Notes under the pieces: model-generated
What the model was told of the DNA's origin: nothing
Database searches by the model: none
The model's input: only the letters and a program-made list of their open reading frames with translations
Assembly: GCA_015228815.1 (NCBI GenBank)
Contig: JADGCV010000007.1
Span: 65,583-129,582, forward strand
Direction of reading: 5' to 3'
Source: Magnetococcales bacterium
GTDB lineage: Bacteria; Pseudomonadota; Magnetococcia; Magnetococcales; UBA8363
DNA: 64,000 nucleotides
Position numbers and translations under genes: made by a program
Shown here: positions 1-10,239 of the stretch, piece after piece
Numbering within the stretch: position 1 is the first letter of the stretch
Layout of the letters: the number at the start of each line of letters is the position of its first letter

Positions 1-2
1 AC

Positions 3-110
3 GTGCGCCATTTTTATCGCAACCCCCATGAGGTGGGGGCGAAGGGGTTGGTGACGATATTGGAGGGGATCGGTGGGGAAAAAATAGACGGAGCGGATGA
101 AAGTTCTTGA
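3..110 (+). CDS. C-terminal fragment of an unidentified protein
   Basis: An open frame enters from the left edge and ends at a TGA at 108-110, giving about 35 residues that end in GEKIDGADESS. It has no recognisable domain and I cannot name it. It may be the tail of the gene upstream of the tRNA cluster, or a chance open frame. No terminator is visible between it and the tRNA-Tyr gene. Confidence 0.3.
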   Translation: MRHFYRNPHEVGAKGLVTILEGIGGEKIDGADESS

Positions 111-153
111 CAAGAGGTGGTCTCATGGCCGAGACTCCCTGGTTCCTTATTAT

Positions 154-238
<85 letters not shown>

Positions 239-370
239 TCGAAATCCGGGATGTCCCGGAACAATGGTGCGCAATCTGGACGATTTCCAAGAAGAACGGA
301 CGCCACGGATTGCGCAAGGGGGGCATCTTCTGATATTCTGCGACGACTCACGATTTTGGTTCGTCCGCAT

Positions 371-444
371 GCGGGTATAGTTCAATGGTAGAACGTCAGC
401 CTTCCAAGCTGAACACGGGGGTTCGATTCCCCCTACCCGCTCCA
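371..444 (+). tRNA. tRNA-Gly (anticodon TCC)
   Basis: A 74-nt cloverleaf with acceptor GCGGGTA/TACCCGC, T-arm GGTTCGATTCC, encoded CCA end and anticodon TCC at 403-405. It lies 132 nt after tRNA-Tyr and 62 nt before tRNA-Thr, probably in one precursor transcript. Confidence 0.97.
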
Positions 445-506
445 GGCTGGTCCGAAGCGGTCCCGGAGTGTCAGGCTTGGATATGTAAGGCGGGCCATCA
501 TGTCAA

Positions 507-582
507 GCCCATGTAGCTCAGTGGCAGCAGCACTTCCTTGGTAAGGAAGAGGTCATCGGTTCAATCCCGATCATGGGCTCCA
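507..582 (+). tRNA. tRNA-Thr (anticodon GGT)
   Basis: A 76-nt cloverleaf with acceptor GCCCATG/CATGGGC, T-arm GGTTCAATCC, encoded CCA and anticodon GGT at 540-542. It lies 78 nt before the tuf start codon, as in the classical tRNA-tufB operon. Confidence 0.97.
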
Positions 583-660
583 AGATTTTTACGGCAGGGA
601 ATCAAGCGGGAGCCTGAGCTTTCGTGCAATTAATCTGAAGCCTCTTAAGGAGGAAGTGGC

Positions 661-1851
<1,191 letters not shown>

Positions 1852-1865
1852 TCGTGAATCAAGAG

Positions 1866-1908
1866 ACGCATCGGCAGCCGGTTTCTGTTTGAATGGTTGC
1901 CGATGCGT
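1866..1908 (+). terminator. Stem-loop after tuf copy 1
   Basis: A 14-bp stem (1866-1879 with 1895-1908, one G-T pair) with a 15-nt loop, 14 nt after the tuf stop. No T-run follows, so it may be a processing or mRNA-stability hairpin, or a weak attenuator, and not a true intrinsic terminator. Confidence 0.5.
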
Positions 1909-1956
1909 GTTGTATTTCAGGGATTGACCGAGGACAGTGATTGCTGGAGCCAGTTG

Positions 1957-2112
1957 ATGCGAGACCTGATCAGCCTTTGTTGCGAGGAATGCAAACGGCG
2001 CAACTACACGACCGACAAGAACAAACGCAATACCCCGGACAAATTGGCCTTCCGGAAATACTGTTCTTCTTGCCACAAACACACCCTTCACAAGGAGGGC
2101 AAGATCAAGTAA
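1957..2112 (+). CDS. rpmG: 50S ribosomal protein L33
   Basis: A 51-residue protein ([17 protein letters not shown] at the start) with two CxxC pairs (CEEC and CSSC), so it is the zinc-binding L33 form. The ATG at 1957 is chosen because it gives the family length; GGAG about 8 nt upstream can serve as ribosome binding site. The frame is open a further 20 codons upstream, but that part is unlike L33. The order tuf-rpmG-tRNA-Trp-secE-nusG is widely conserved. Confidence 0.94.
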   Translation: MRDLISLCCEECKRRNYTTDKNKRNTPDKLAFRKYCSSCHKHTLHKEGKIK

Positions 2113-2141
2113 ACCTTCCGCCTGAACGGAAACGGGAATGT

Positions 2142-2217
2142 AGGACAGTAGCTCAATTGGCAGAGCATCGGTCTCCAAAACCGAGGGTTGGGGGTTCGAT
2201 TCCCTCCTGTCCTGCCA
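2142..2217 (+). tRNA. tRNA-Trp (anticodon CCA)
   Basis: A 76-nt cloverleaf with acceptor AGGACAG/CTGTCCT, T-arm GGTTCGATTCC, discriminator G, encoded CCA and anticodon CCA at 2175-2177. It is placed between rpmG and secE, the usual position. Confidence 0.97.
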
Positions 2218-2510
2218 TGTTCGGGTGGTCTGGTTCGGAATCGTTCCGGGACCCTATCCGTAAATCCCGATTTCTTGACAGGCCCGCGATTGCATGGGGG
2301 ACCGAAGGGATGCCCCGATCATGTTTGATTTCGAGAAGCCGACGATCAAGGGCAACCTCGGGAGGGACCGGATACGGGTTTCATTCCGGGTTGTCGGATC
2401 GGAGCGTTGAACGTTCCGTTTCAGGGTGGACCTCGAAATTGATAACGATAAAACATTGGTTTGATCGAGTGGCCTGAACCGCCGGCGTTCGGACGAAGGA
2501 AAGATGTTCG

Positions 2511-2702
2511 ATGGAACGTGTAGCCCAATTCAAGGCGTATCTTTTGGATGTTCGCGCGGAGGTCCGAAAGGTGATCTGGCCGACGCGCAAGGACACGACG
2601 CAGACCACGGTCGTGGTTTTTGGCATGGTGATCCTGGTGTCCCTGTTTCTATGGATGGTGGATGCCATCCTGGCCTTGGTGGTTCAATCGATCATCGGTT
2701 GA
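2511..2702 (+). CDS. secE: Preprotein translocase subunit SecE
   Basis: A 63-residue inner-membrane protein of the SecYEG channel. It has an amphipathic N-terminal part containing EVRKVIWPTRKDT, the conserved cytoplasmic SecE motif, followed by one transmembrane helix at about residues 34-60. This is the short single-helix form and not the three-helix enterobacterial type. The 293 nt upstream, after tRNA-Trp, hold no gene; a TTGACA at 2275 has no matching -10 box. Confidence 0.95.
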   Translation: MERVAQFKAYLLDVRAEVRKVIWPTRKDTTQTTVVVFGMVILVSLFLWMVDAILALVVQSIIG

Positions 2703-2783
2703 TGGGAGGGGGAGCGCCGGTTGGCGGTCGTATTCTCTCCAGCGGTTGGGTACGCATCGGGCCAATCCACGAAAGAGTTTTCA

Positions 2784-3314
2784 ATGGCCAAGAAGTGGTA
2801 CGTCATTCACGCTTATTCGGGTTTCGAGAAGCGGGTCAAGTCATCCCTGGAAGAGCGGGTACGTCTGGCCGGGGTGGGTCATTTGTTCGATGAGATTTTG
2901 ATTCCTTCCGAGGATGTCGTCGAGTTGCGGCAGGGGCGGAAGATCACTTCGGAACGCAAGTTTTTTCCCGGCTATGTCCTGGTCAAGATGGAGTTGAACG
3001 ACGAGACCTGGCACATGGTCAACTCCATTCCCAAGGTGAGCGGATTTCTTGGAGGTGGCGGGCGTCCGCATCCGTTGACCGACAAGGATGTGGAAAAGAT
3101 CATGCGTCAGGTGGAAGTGGGGATGGAGAAACCCAAACCCAAGATTGCCTTCTTTGTGGGCGAGAATGTGCGGGTGACCGACGGACCGTTTGTCTCTTTC
3201 AACGGGGTGGTGGAAGAGGTGGACGAGGACAAGAGCCGGTTGAAGGTATCGGTGAGTATTTTCGGCAGGGCGACGCCGGTGGAGCTGGACTTTATCCAGG
3301 TTGAAAAGCTGTAG
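2784..3314 (+). CDS. nusG: Transcription termination/antitermination protein NusG
   Basis: A 176-residue transcription elongation factor. It has an N-terminal NGN domain ([18 protein letters not shown]) and a C-terminal KOW domain ([20 protein letters not shown]). The ATG at 2784 is chosen because it matches the family start; the same frame is open 21 codons further upstream. A GAAAGAG ribosome binding site lies about 7 nt before it. It is paired with secE as usual. Confidence 0.97.
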   Translation: MAKKWYVIHAYSGFEKRVKSSLEERVRLAGVGHLFDEILIPSEDVVELRQGRKITSERKFFPGYVLVKMELNDETWHMVNSIPKVSGFLGGGGRPHPLTDKDVEKIMRQVEVGMEKPKPKIAFFVGENVRVTDGPFVSFNGVVEEVDEDKSRLKVSVSIFGRATPVELDFIQVEKL

Positions 3315-3361
3315 GTGGTTCGGGGATGTAGGCGGGTAACGGATTGCGGGTGACGGTGGGT

Positions 3362-3388
3362 GGATCTGGCGTGAGGACGCGGTGATCC
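3362..3388 (+). promoter_or_regulatory. Candidate L1-binding leader hairpin upstream of rplK
   Basis: GGATC (3362-3366) pairs with GATCC (3384-3388). Inside, GCGT pairs with ACGC across a GAGG loop, leaving an asymmetric TG/GGT internal loop. A two-part stem with a GGTGAT-containing internal loop resembles the ribosomal L1 site used for feedback control of rplKA. This is inference from shape and position only. Confidence 0.35.
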
Positions 3389-3424
3389 GTCGGGGATGGA
3401 TGTTCAGGCGAGGATGGTTGCGAG

Positions 3425-3853
3425 ATGGCGAAGAAAATAACGGCCTATATCAAGTTGGAGGTGGCGGCGGGCCAGGCGAAACCCAGTCCACCGGTTGGAC
3501 CCGCGCTGGGTCAGCATGGTTTGAACATCATGGAATTTTGCAAAACGTTCAATGCGCAAACGCAGAAGCTCGAACCCGGGTCGCCGGTGCCGGTGGTGAT
3601 TTCGGTCTACCAGGATCGGACGTTCAGCTTTGTCATGAAGACGCCGCCGGCGGCGTTTCTGCTCAAGAAGGCGGCAGGTTTGAGCAAGGGGAGCGCGACG
3701 CCGGGGCGTGGCGAGAAGGCGGGTCGGGTGACGTGGCAGCAGGTGGAGGAGATCGCCCGCGTCAAACTGCCCGACATGAATGCGATGGATATCGAGGGGG
3801 CCAAACAAAGCATTGCGGGCTCGGCGCGTTCCATGGGACTGGAAGTGGTCTGA
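3425..3853 (+). CDS. rplK: 50S ribosomal protein L11
   Basis: A 142-residue protein of the GTPase-associated centre. It binds 23S rRNA near the factor site. The N-terminal proline-rich segment ([16 protein letters not shown]) and the C-terminal RNA-binding domain are complete. It is followed 17 nt later by rplA, forming the L11-L1 pair. Confidence 0.98.
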   Translation: MAKKITAYIKLEVAAGQAKPSPPVGPALGQHGLNIMEFCKTFNAQTQKLEPGSPVPVVISVYQDRTFSFVMKTPPAAFLLKKAAGLSKGSATPGRGEKAGRVTWQQVEEIARVKLPDMNAMDIEGAKQSIAGSARSMGLEVV

Positions 3854-3870
3854 AGGGAAGGTAAAGGGAT

Positions 3871-4560
3871 ATGGCAAAGCGTGGAAAACGGATGCGGGAA
3901 ATCCGGGAGCAGGTGGTGCGGACCGATCTCTATCCCCTTCCCGAGGCGGTGGAGTTGCTCAAGAAGGTGAGCCGGGTCAAGTTTGACGAGACCGTGGATC
4001 TTGCGGTCAATCTGACGGTCGATCCGCGTCATGCCGACCAGATGGTGCGTGGCACGGTGGCGCTGCCGCATGGGGTGGGCAAGACGGTTCGGGTATTGGT
4101 ATTCGCCAAGGGGGAAAAGGCCAAGGAAGCGATGGCCGCCGGGGCGGACCATGTGGGGGCTGAGGAACTGGTGGACAAGATCCAGGGCGGCTGGCTCGAA
4201 TTCGATCGGGTGGTGGCGTGTCCGGACGTGATGGGGGTGGTGGGACGATTGGGTCGTGTCCTTGGCCCCCGTGGTCTGATGCCAAATCCGAAACTGGGGA
4301 CGGTGACCTTTGACGTCGCCAAGGTGGTCGGAGACATCAAGGCGGGGCAGGTGGCGTTTCGGGTCGAGAAGGCGGGGATCATCCATGCCGGGATCGGCAA
4401 GGTTTCGTTTGATGCGGTGAAGCTGGTAGAGAATATTCGGGCGTTGATCGAGCAGTTGCGCAAGTTGCGCCCGGCATCTTCCAAGGGTTCCTACATGAAA
4501 CGAGTCACGTTGAGTTCCACGATGGGACCTGGCATCCAGGTCGATCTGAACACCGTTTGA
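3871..4560 (+). CDS. rplA: 50S ribosomal protein L1
   Basis: A 229-residue protein of the L1 stalk that also acts in other bacteria as translational repressor of the L11-L1 mRNA. The conserved segment [13 protein letters not shown] and the C-terminal TMGPGIQVD are present. Length is normal. A gap of 317 nt with no gene separates it from rplJ. Confidence 0.98.
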   Translation: MAKRGKRMREIREQVVRTDLYPLPEAVELLKKVSRVKFDETVDLAVNLTVDPRHADQMVRGTVALPHGVGKTVRVLVFAKGEKAKEAMAAGADHVGAEELVDKIQGGWLEFDRVVACPDVMGVVGRLGRVLGPRGLMPNPKLGTVTFDVAKVVGDIKAGQVAFRVEKAGIIHAGIGKVSFDAVKLVENIRALIEQLRKLRPASSKGSYMKRVTLSSTMGPGIQVDLNTV

Positions 4561-4870
4561 AAGCATCATTTTCGTCCATGACTCAGGTGGAACGGTGGAT
4601 TGTCGATCGACCGTTCTTTAATTGGGCGCAGCCTTGCCTGCCGAGACTAAGAGGATGACGCGATTTAGGCACTCCTTTTGGGATGGACGTTGTCTGTCGG
4701 CATTGTCCGACGCCGCACTGCCTGCCTGGGGTTTTTGTTTTCCTTGGAACGATCGCCTTGGTAACGATTGAGATACAAGCGCGAAACACGAGGATTGTCC
4801 TTGGACTTTGGGACAGTCCGGATCGATGGAACCTGGAGACGGGAACAGGCCTGGGAGGATCGAAAGGAGG
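4561..4870 (+). promoter_or_regulatory. rplJ leader region (candidate L10-binding leader)
   Basis: About 310 nt without an open reading frame before rplJ. It holds several pairing segments, for example GATTGTCC (4793-4800) with GGACAGTC (4811-4818), and a G/C-rich segment around 4620-4730. The long leader before rplJ is the place where the L10-L7/L12 complex represses its own translation in proteobacteria. I see structure and position but have not proved a family match. Confidence 0.5.
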
Positions 4871-4877
4871 ATGATTG

Positions 4878-5402
4878 GTGAAACAAAATGAGAAGGAAGT
4901 CATTGTTGATGAAGTACGTCAACTGATGGATCGATCGGCCATCGTCGTGGCGACGCACTATCGCGGGTTGACGGTTTCGCAGATGGGGACGTTGCGCAAG
5001 CGGTTGCATGACAATGGCTGTCAGTATCGGGTGGTCAAGAACACGCTGGCCCGGAGGGCCTCGGAGGGGACTCCGTTTGCGAATCTGACGGAATTGTTGC
5101 GTGGCCCGACGGGGTTGGCGTTTTCTGCCGATCCGGTGGCGCCGGCGAAGGTTTTGTCCGGTTTTGTGAAGGATTTTCCGACGCTGGTCATTCGCGGGGC
5201 CGTGATGAACGGTCAGGTTCTGGATGACCAGAATGTTGCGAAACTGGCGACGATGCCGTCGCGCGAGGTGCTGTTGGCGAAACTTCTTGGGACCATGAAC
5301 GCGCCGATTCAGAATTTTGTCGGGGTCCTTGCGGCGGTGCCGGCGGGGCTGGTGCGGGTCCTGGATCAGATTCGCAAATCCAAGGAAACGGCGGCGGTCT
5401 GA
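4878..5402 (+). CDS. rplJ: 50S ribosomal protein L10
   Basis: A 174-residue base of the L7/L12 stalk. The start is taken as GTG at 4878, 7 nt after AAAGGAGG (4863-4870); an in-frame TTG at 4875 would leave only 4 nt. N-terminal rRNA-binding residues (VVATHYRGLTVSQM, NTLARRA) and the C-terminal helix that binds L7/L12 dimers are present. It is probably translationally linked to rplL, 69 nt downstream. Confidence 0.95.
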   Translation: MKQNEKEVIVDEVRQLMDRSAIVVATHYRGLTVSQMGTLRKRLHDNGCQYRVVKNTLARRASEGTPFANLTELLRGPTGLAFSADPVAPAKVLSGFVKDFPTLVIRGAVMNGQVLDDQNVAKLATMPSREVLLAKLLGTMNAPIQNFVGVLAAVPAGLVRVLDQIRKSKETAAV

Positions 5403-5471
5403 GCAGTGTCGGAGAATGAACATTGTCAGGCGTTACGCCTGTATCGAAAATGATTTGGAGGGAAACAATCC

Positions 5472-5855
5472 ATGGGAATGTCGAAGAGTGAGTTGGTTGC
5501 GGCGATCGAGGGGATGACGGTTCTGGAACTGTCGGAACTGGTGAAGGCGCTGGAGGAGCGGTTTGGGGTTTCGGCGGCGGCACCGGTGGCGGTGGCAGCG
5601 GCGGCGCCATCGGAGGCGGCAGCCGCCGCTCCGGCGGAGGAGCAGACGGAATTCACGGTGGTCCTGGCCGATGCGGGTGACAAGAAGATTCACGTCATCA
5701 AGGCGGTGCGGACGATCACGGGTCTTGGGTTGAAGGAAGCCAAGGATCTGGTCGAGGGGGCGCCGAAGACGGTCAAGGAAGGGGTTTCCAAGGAAGATGC
5801 GGCGAAGTTCCGCAAGGAATTGGAGGAGGCGGGCGCCAAGGTGGAAATCAAGTAA
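5472..5855 (+). CDS. rplL: 50S ribosomal protein L7/L12
   Basis: A 127-residue stalk protein that recruits translation GTPases. It has an N-terminal dimerisation domain, an Ala/Pro-rich hinge (about residues 33-57) and a C-terminal domain with the conserved [19 protein letters not shown] 5472 is preferred over ATG 5478 because it is nearer the GGAGG at 5458. It is the last gene before the rplL-rpoB hairpin. Confidence 0.97.
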   Translation: MGMSKSELVAAIEGMTVLELSELVKALEERFGVSAAAPVAVAAAAPSEAAAAAPAEEQTEFTVVLADAGDKKIHVIKAVRTITGLGLKEAKDLVEGAPKTVKEGVSKEDAAKFRKELEEAGAKVEIK

Positions 5856-5887
5856 CCTGTCTTTCAAGGTTGCATATTGGTCCGTTG

Positions 5888-5925
5888 AGCCCCTGGGCGG
5901 GACAAGGCTTCCCGTGCCAGGGGCT
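5888..5925 (+). terminator. rplL-rpoB intergenic attenuator hairpin
   Basis: AGCCCCTGG (5888-5896) pairs perfectly with CCAGGGGCT (5917-5925); inside, CGGGA pairs with TCCCG. There is no long T-run. A partial terminator or RNase site at this place lowers rpoBC output relative to ribosomal protein genes in other bacteria, which is the likely role here. Confidence 0.65.
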
Positions 5926-6040
5926 TTGGCACAGGCAATACCCGATGGGAACGCCGATGGCTGGCCGTTTTCCACGTCCGCCATCCCGGCCCGGCATGCG
6001 GTAGAAAAAGCCTCCTTAACGCGACGTCCGAGGAGATCCG

Positions 6041-9000
6041 ATGGCCCTCACCTTCACCGAAAAGAAACGGCTCCGTAAAAATTTTGGTCAGATTCCGACC
6101 ATCATCGACATTCCCAACCTGATTGCCATCCAGAAGCAATCCTTCTCCCGTTTTCTTCAGGAAGAGACGCCGTTGGAGAAGCGCGATGACATGGGTTTGC
6201 ACGGGGTATTCCGGTCGGTATTTCCGATTCAGGATTATGCGGGGACCATCAGCCTTGAGTATGTCAATTACAGCCTGGGCGAACCCAAGTACGACATGGA
6301 AGAATGTCTGCAACGGGGGATGACCTTTTCGGCGCCGTTGAAGGTGGTTTTTCGTCTGGTGATCTGGGAGGAGAATCCCGATACCGGGGCGACGACGGTA
6401 CAGGAGATCAAGGAGCAGGACGTCTATCTGGGCGAGATGCCCTTGATGACGCCGACGGGTACGTTCATCGTCAATGGGACGGAGCGGGTGATCGTATCGC
6501 AGATGCACCGTTCGCCGGGGGTGTTTTTCGATCACGACAAGGGAAAGTCGCACAGTTCGGGAAAATTTTTGTTTTCGGCGCGGATCATCCCCTATCGTGG
6601 TTCGTGGCTTGATTTTGAATTCGATCCGAAGGATTACCTGTTTGCCCGGATCGACCGGAGACGCAAGTTGCCGGTGACGACGCTGCTGCGGGCGATGGGG
6701 ATGACCTCGGAACAGATTCTGGCGCGGTTCTACGATCTTGAATCCTACCGCAAGACGGGGGTGATCTGGGAAAAGAAACTGGACGCCGATCGTCTGATCG
6801 GGAGCCGGCCCAATTTTGCCATTGTCGATCCAAACAATGGGGAGGAGCTGGTCAAGCCCAAGCGCAAGGTGACGGCGCGGGCGGTACGCAAGATCAAGGA
6901 GTTGGGACTGGAGTGGATTCAGGTTCCGGCGGAGGATCTGGTGGGGCGGCACATTGCGGTCGATCTGAAGGATTCGGCGGGACGGCTGTTGCTGGAGGCG
7001 GGCAAGGAAATTTCGGAGGAGGTCCTGGTCGAAATCGATCAGGCGGGGCTGACCGGCATTGACGTTTTGTATGTTGATCATGTCAATATCGGCGCCTATC
7101 TGGTCGCGACGCTCAATATTGACAAGAATCAGGGGCAGGAAGAGGCGCTGATCGACATTTACCGGATGATGCGTCCTGGGGAACCGCCGACGGTGGAGGC
7201 GGCGACCAATCTGTTCAACAACCTGTTTTTCAATCCGGACCGTTACGATCTGTCGGCGGTTGGCCGGATGAAGATGAACAAGCGGTTGAACGTGGAGTGT
7301 CCGCTGGAGACCCGGGTGCTGCGCCAGGACGACATTTTGAGCGTGGTGGATGTCCTTTTGAAATTGAAGGATGGCCATGGGCGTGTGGACGACATTGACC
7401 ATCTGGGAAACCGGCGTGTCCGTTCGGTTGGAGAGTTGTTGGAAAACCAGGTGCGCATTGGACTGGTGCGCATGGAGCGGGCGATTCGCGAGCGGATGTC
7501 CTCGGCGGACACGGAAAGCCTGATGCCGCACGACATCATGAACTCCAAGCCGTTTTCGGCGGTGATTCGGGAGTTTTTCGGCTCGTCGCAACTGTCGCAG
7601 TTCATGGACCAGACCAATCCGTTGTCGGAGATCACCCACAAGCGCCGCCTTTCGGCGTTGGGACCGGGGGGGATGACCCGTGAGCGGGCGGGATTCGAGG
7701 TGCGTGACGTCCATCCGACCCATTATGGCCGGATCTGTCCGATCGAGACTCCGGAAGGACCGAACATTGGCCTGATCAACAGCCTTTCGACCTATGCCCG
7801 GATCAACGAGTTCGGGTTTATCGAGAGTCCCTACCGTCGGGTGGAGGGGGGGCAGGTGCGGGGTGAAGTGGCCTATCTTTCCGCCATCGAGGAAGAGAAC
7901 TATGTCATTGCCCAGGCCAACGCCCTGCTGGACGAGGAAGGCCGGTTCAAGGGTGAATTGATTCAATGCCGGCACAAGCTGGAGTTTTCGGCGGCCAGTC
8001 CCGACCGGATCCAATATATGGATGTGTCGCCCAAACAGATTGTATCGGTGGCGGCGGCGCTGATTCCATTCCTGGAGAACGATGACGCCAACCGGGCGCT
8101 GATGGGGTCGAACATGCAGCGACAGGCGGTGCCGCTGATCAAGACCGATGCGCCGTTGGTGGGGACGGGCATGGAGGGGGTGGTGGCCCGCGATTCCGGG
8201 GTGACGATCGTGTGTCGCCGGACGGGAGTGGTGGAGGAGGTCGAGGCGTCACGGATTGTCGTCAAGGCGGACGAGGAGCCGGGATCGACCGAGCCGGGGG
8301 TCGATATTTACAATCTGATCAAGTTTTCCCGTTCCAACCAGAACACCTGTATCAACCAGACACCGCTGGTTCGGGCCGGGGAACGGGTCAACAAGGGGGA
8401 CATCATCGCCGATGGTCCCAGTACCGAGTGGGGCGAGTTGGCCCTGGGACGCAACGTTCTGGTGGCGTTCATGCCCTGGAACGGCTACAACTTCGAAGAT
8501 TCGATCCTGATTTCCGAGCGGTTGGTGCAGGATGACGTGTTTACGTCGATCCACATCGACGAATTCGAGGTGATGGCCCGTGACACCAAGTTGGGGGCCG
8601 AGGAGATTACTCGCGACATGCCCAATGTCGGCGAGGATGCCCTGAGGAACCTTGATGAGTCAGGGATCATCTATGTCGGGGCGGAGGTCAAGGCGGGTGA
8701 TATTCTGGTGGGCAAGGTGACCCCCAAGGGGGAAACCCAATTGACTCCGGAAGAAAAGCTGCTGCGGGCGATTTTTGGTGAAAAGGCTTCGGATGTTCGT
8801 GACACGTCGTTGAGGCTGCCACCCGGGGTATCGGGAACGGTGGTGGATGTGCGGGTTTTCTCCCGGAGAGGGCTGGAAAAGGATGATCGGGCCAAGTTGA
8901 TCGACCAGGAGGAGATTGCCCGTCTGCGCAAGGACATGGTGGCGGAACGACGGATCATCGAGAAGGATGCCGATGCCCGGATCCGTGCCATGCTCGTTGG

Positions 9001-10126
9001 CAAGACGGTTCGTGGCGGGAGTGGATTTGTTCCGGGGGCGGTGTTGACCGAGGAGATTCTGGACCGGCTGGGCCCCAAGAAGTGGGACAGCCTGGTGCTT
9101 GAGGACGACGCGATCACGCAGCAGATCGAGGGAATCCGCAATCATGTGGAAAAGGTTGCCAATCATTTGCAGAAGCGGTTTGACGGCAAGGTGGAGAAAC
9201 TGGAACGTGGGGATGATCTGCCGCCGGGTGGGCTGAAGATGGTGAAGGTGTATATCGCGGTGAAGCGCAAGCTGCAACCGGGTGACAAGATGGCGGGGCG
9301 GCATGGCAACAAGGGGGTGATTTCCAAGATCAATCCGATCGAGGACATGCCGCATCTGGAGGATGGCACGCCGGTGGATATTGTGCTTAATCCCCTGGGC
9401 GTCCCTTCGCGGATGAACGTGGGGCAGATTCTCGAAACCCATTTGGGATGGGCGGCGAAGGGGATGGGACGGAAGATTGGCGAAGTGATGGACCAATATG
9501 CCCGGTCGGGGGAGAATGCTCCGATGCGGGGGTTCATGGAGAAGGTGTTCGATGGACATCGGGAAAAGGACGACATCAAGCTTTTGACCGATGAGGAACT
9601 GGTGGTGATGGGTGAAAATTTGCGCCATGGGGTTCCGACCGCGTCGCCGGTATTCGATGGCGCCATCGAGAGCGAGATCGTCAAATGGTTGAAGATGTCG
9701 GGCCTTCCGGAGTCGGGGCAGGTGCGTCTGATCGATGGTCGGACGGGAGAATATTTCGACCGACCGGTGACGGTGGGTTACATCTACATGTTGAAGCTGC
9801 ACCATCTGGTCGATGACAAGATTCATGCGCGTTCCATTGGTCCTTATTCGCTGGTGACGCAACAGCCGTTGGGCGGCAAGGCGCAGTTTGGTGGGCAACG
9901 GTTTGGGGAGATGGAGGTGTGGGCGCTCGAGGCCTATGGTGCCGCCTATACGTTGCAGGAAATGTTGACGGTGAAGTCGGATGATGTTGCGGGACGGACG
10001 AAGATTTACGAAGCGATCGTCAAGGGGGATGACACGTTCGAGGCGGGAATTCCCGAATCGTTCAACGTTTTGATCAAGGAGTTGCAATCCCTGGCGTTGG
10101 ATGTCGAGTTGAAGCCGACCGAGTGA
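6041..10126 (+). CDS. rpoB: DNA-directed RNA polymerase subunit beta
   Basis: A 1361-residue catalytic core subunit of RNA polymerase. It starts [16 protein letters not shown] and carries the rifampicin-binding segment ([20 protein letters not shown], then [10 protein letters not shown]) without changes known to give resistance. The C-terminal motifs [17 protein letters not shown] and [20 protein letters not shown] are intact. Length is close to the proteobacterial norm. It precedes rpoC by 113 nt and is in the rplL transcription unit downstream of the attenuator hairpin. Confidence 0.99.
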   Translation: MALTFTEKKRLRKNFGQIPTIIDIPNLIAIQKQSFSRFLQEETPLEKRDDMGLHGVFRSVFPIQDYAGTISLEYVNYSLGEPKYDMEECLQRGMTFSAPLKVVFRLVIWEENPDTGATTVQEIKEQDVYLGEMPLMTPTGTFIVNGTERVIVSQMHRSPGVFFDHDKGKSHSSGKFLFSARIIPYRGSWLDFEFDPKDYLFARIDRRRKLPVTTLLRAMGMTSEQILARFYDLESYRKTGVIWEKKLDADRLIGSRPNFAIVDPNNGEELVKPKRKVTARAVRKIKELGLEWIQVPAEDLVGRHIAVDLKDSAGRLLLEAGKEISEEVLVEIDQAGLTGIDVLYVDHVNIGAYLVATLNIDKNQGQEEALIDIYRMMRPGEPPTVEAATNLFNNLFFNPDRYDLSAVGRMKMNKRLNVECPLETRVLRQDDILSVVDVLLKLKDGHGRVDDIDHLGNRRVRSVGELLENQVRIGLVRMERAIRERMSSADTESLMPHDIMNSKPFSAVIREFFGSSQLSQFMDQTNPLSEITHKRRLSALGPGGMTRERAGFEVRDVHPTHYGRICPIETPEGPNIGLINSLSTYARINEFGFIESPYRRVEGGQVRGEVAYLSAIEEENYVIAQANALLDEEGRFKGELIQCRHKLEFSAASPDRIQYMDVSPKQIVSVAAALIPFLENDDANRALMGSNMQRQAVPLIKTDAPLVGTGMEGVVARDSGVTIVCRRTGVVEEVEASRIVVKADEEPGSTEPGVDIYNLIKFSRSNQNTCINQTPLVRAGERVNKGDIIADGPSTEWGELALGRNVLVAFMPWNGYNFEDSILISERLVQDDVFTSIHIDEFEVMARDTKLGAEEITRDMPNVGEDALRNLDESGIIYVGAEVKAGDILVGKVTPKGETQLTPEEKLLRAIFGEKASDVRDTSLRLPPGVSGTVVDVRVFSRRGLEKDDRAKLIDQEEIARLRKDMVAERRIIEKDADARIRAMLVGKTVRGGSGFVPGAVLTEEILDRLGPKKWDSLVLEDDAITQQIEGIRNHVEKVANHLQKRFDGKVEKLERGDDLPPGGLKMVKVYIAVKRKLQPGDKMAGRHGNKGVISKINPIEDMPHLEDGTPVDIVLNPLGVPSRMNVGQILETHLGWAAKGMGRKIGEVMDQYARSGENAPMRGFMEKVFDGHREKDDIKLLTDEELVVMGENLRHGVPTASPVFDGAIESEIVKWLKMSGLPESGQVRLIDGRTGEYFDRPVTVGYIYMLKLHHLVDDKIHARSIGPYSLVTQQPLGGKAQFGGQRFGEMEVWALEAYGAAYTLQEMLTVKSDDVAGRTKIYEAIVKGDDTFEAGIPESFNVLIKELQSLALDVELKPTE

Positions 10127-10239
10127 TGAATCACCATGGCGGGTCCAGGGGTGAAGCCTTGGAGCGCTTGATCCGTTCGGTGCGGTACGTTCTCGGATTT
10201 TCGACAAGATGACGGTATCGGATCATTGGGGAGCTTGAT

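Noticed and set aside
107-112. TTGACA before tRNA-Tyr as a promoter
   Set aside because: No -10-like box lies at 16-18 nt spacing; the sequence there is CGAGAC. The same problem holds for TTGACA at 2275-2280.
5864-8014. 716-codon reverse-strand frame across rpoB
   Set aside because: It lies antisense to the conserved rpoB coding region and shows no domain.
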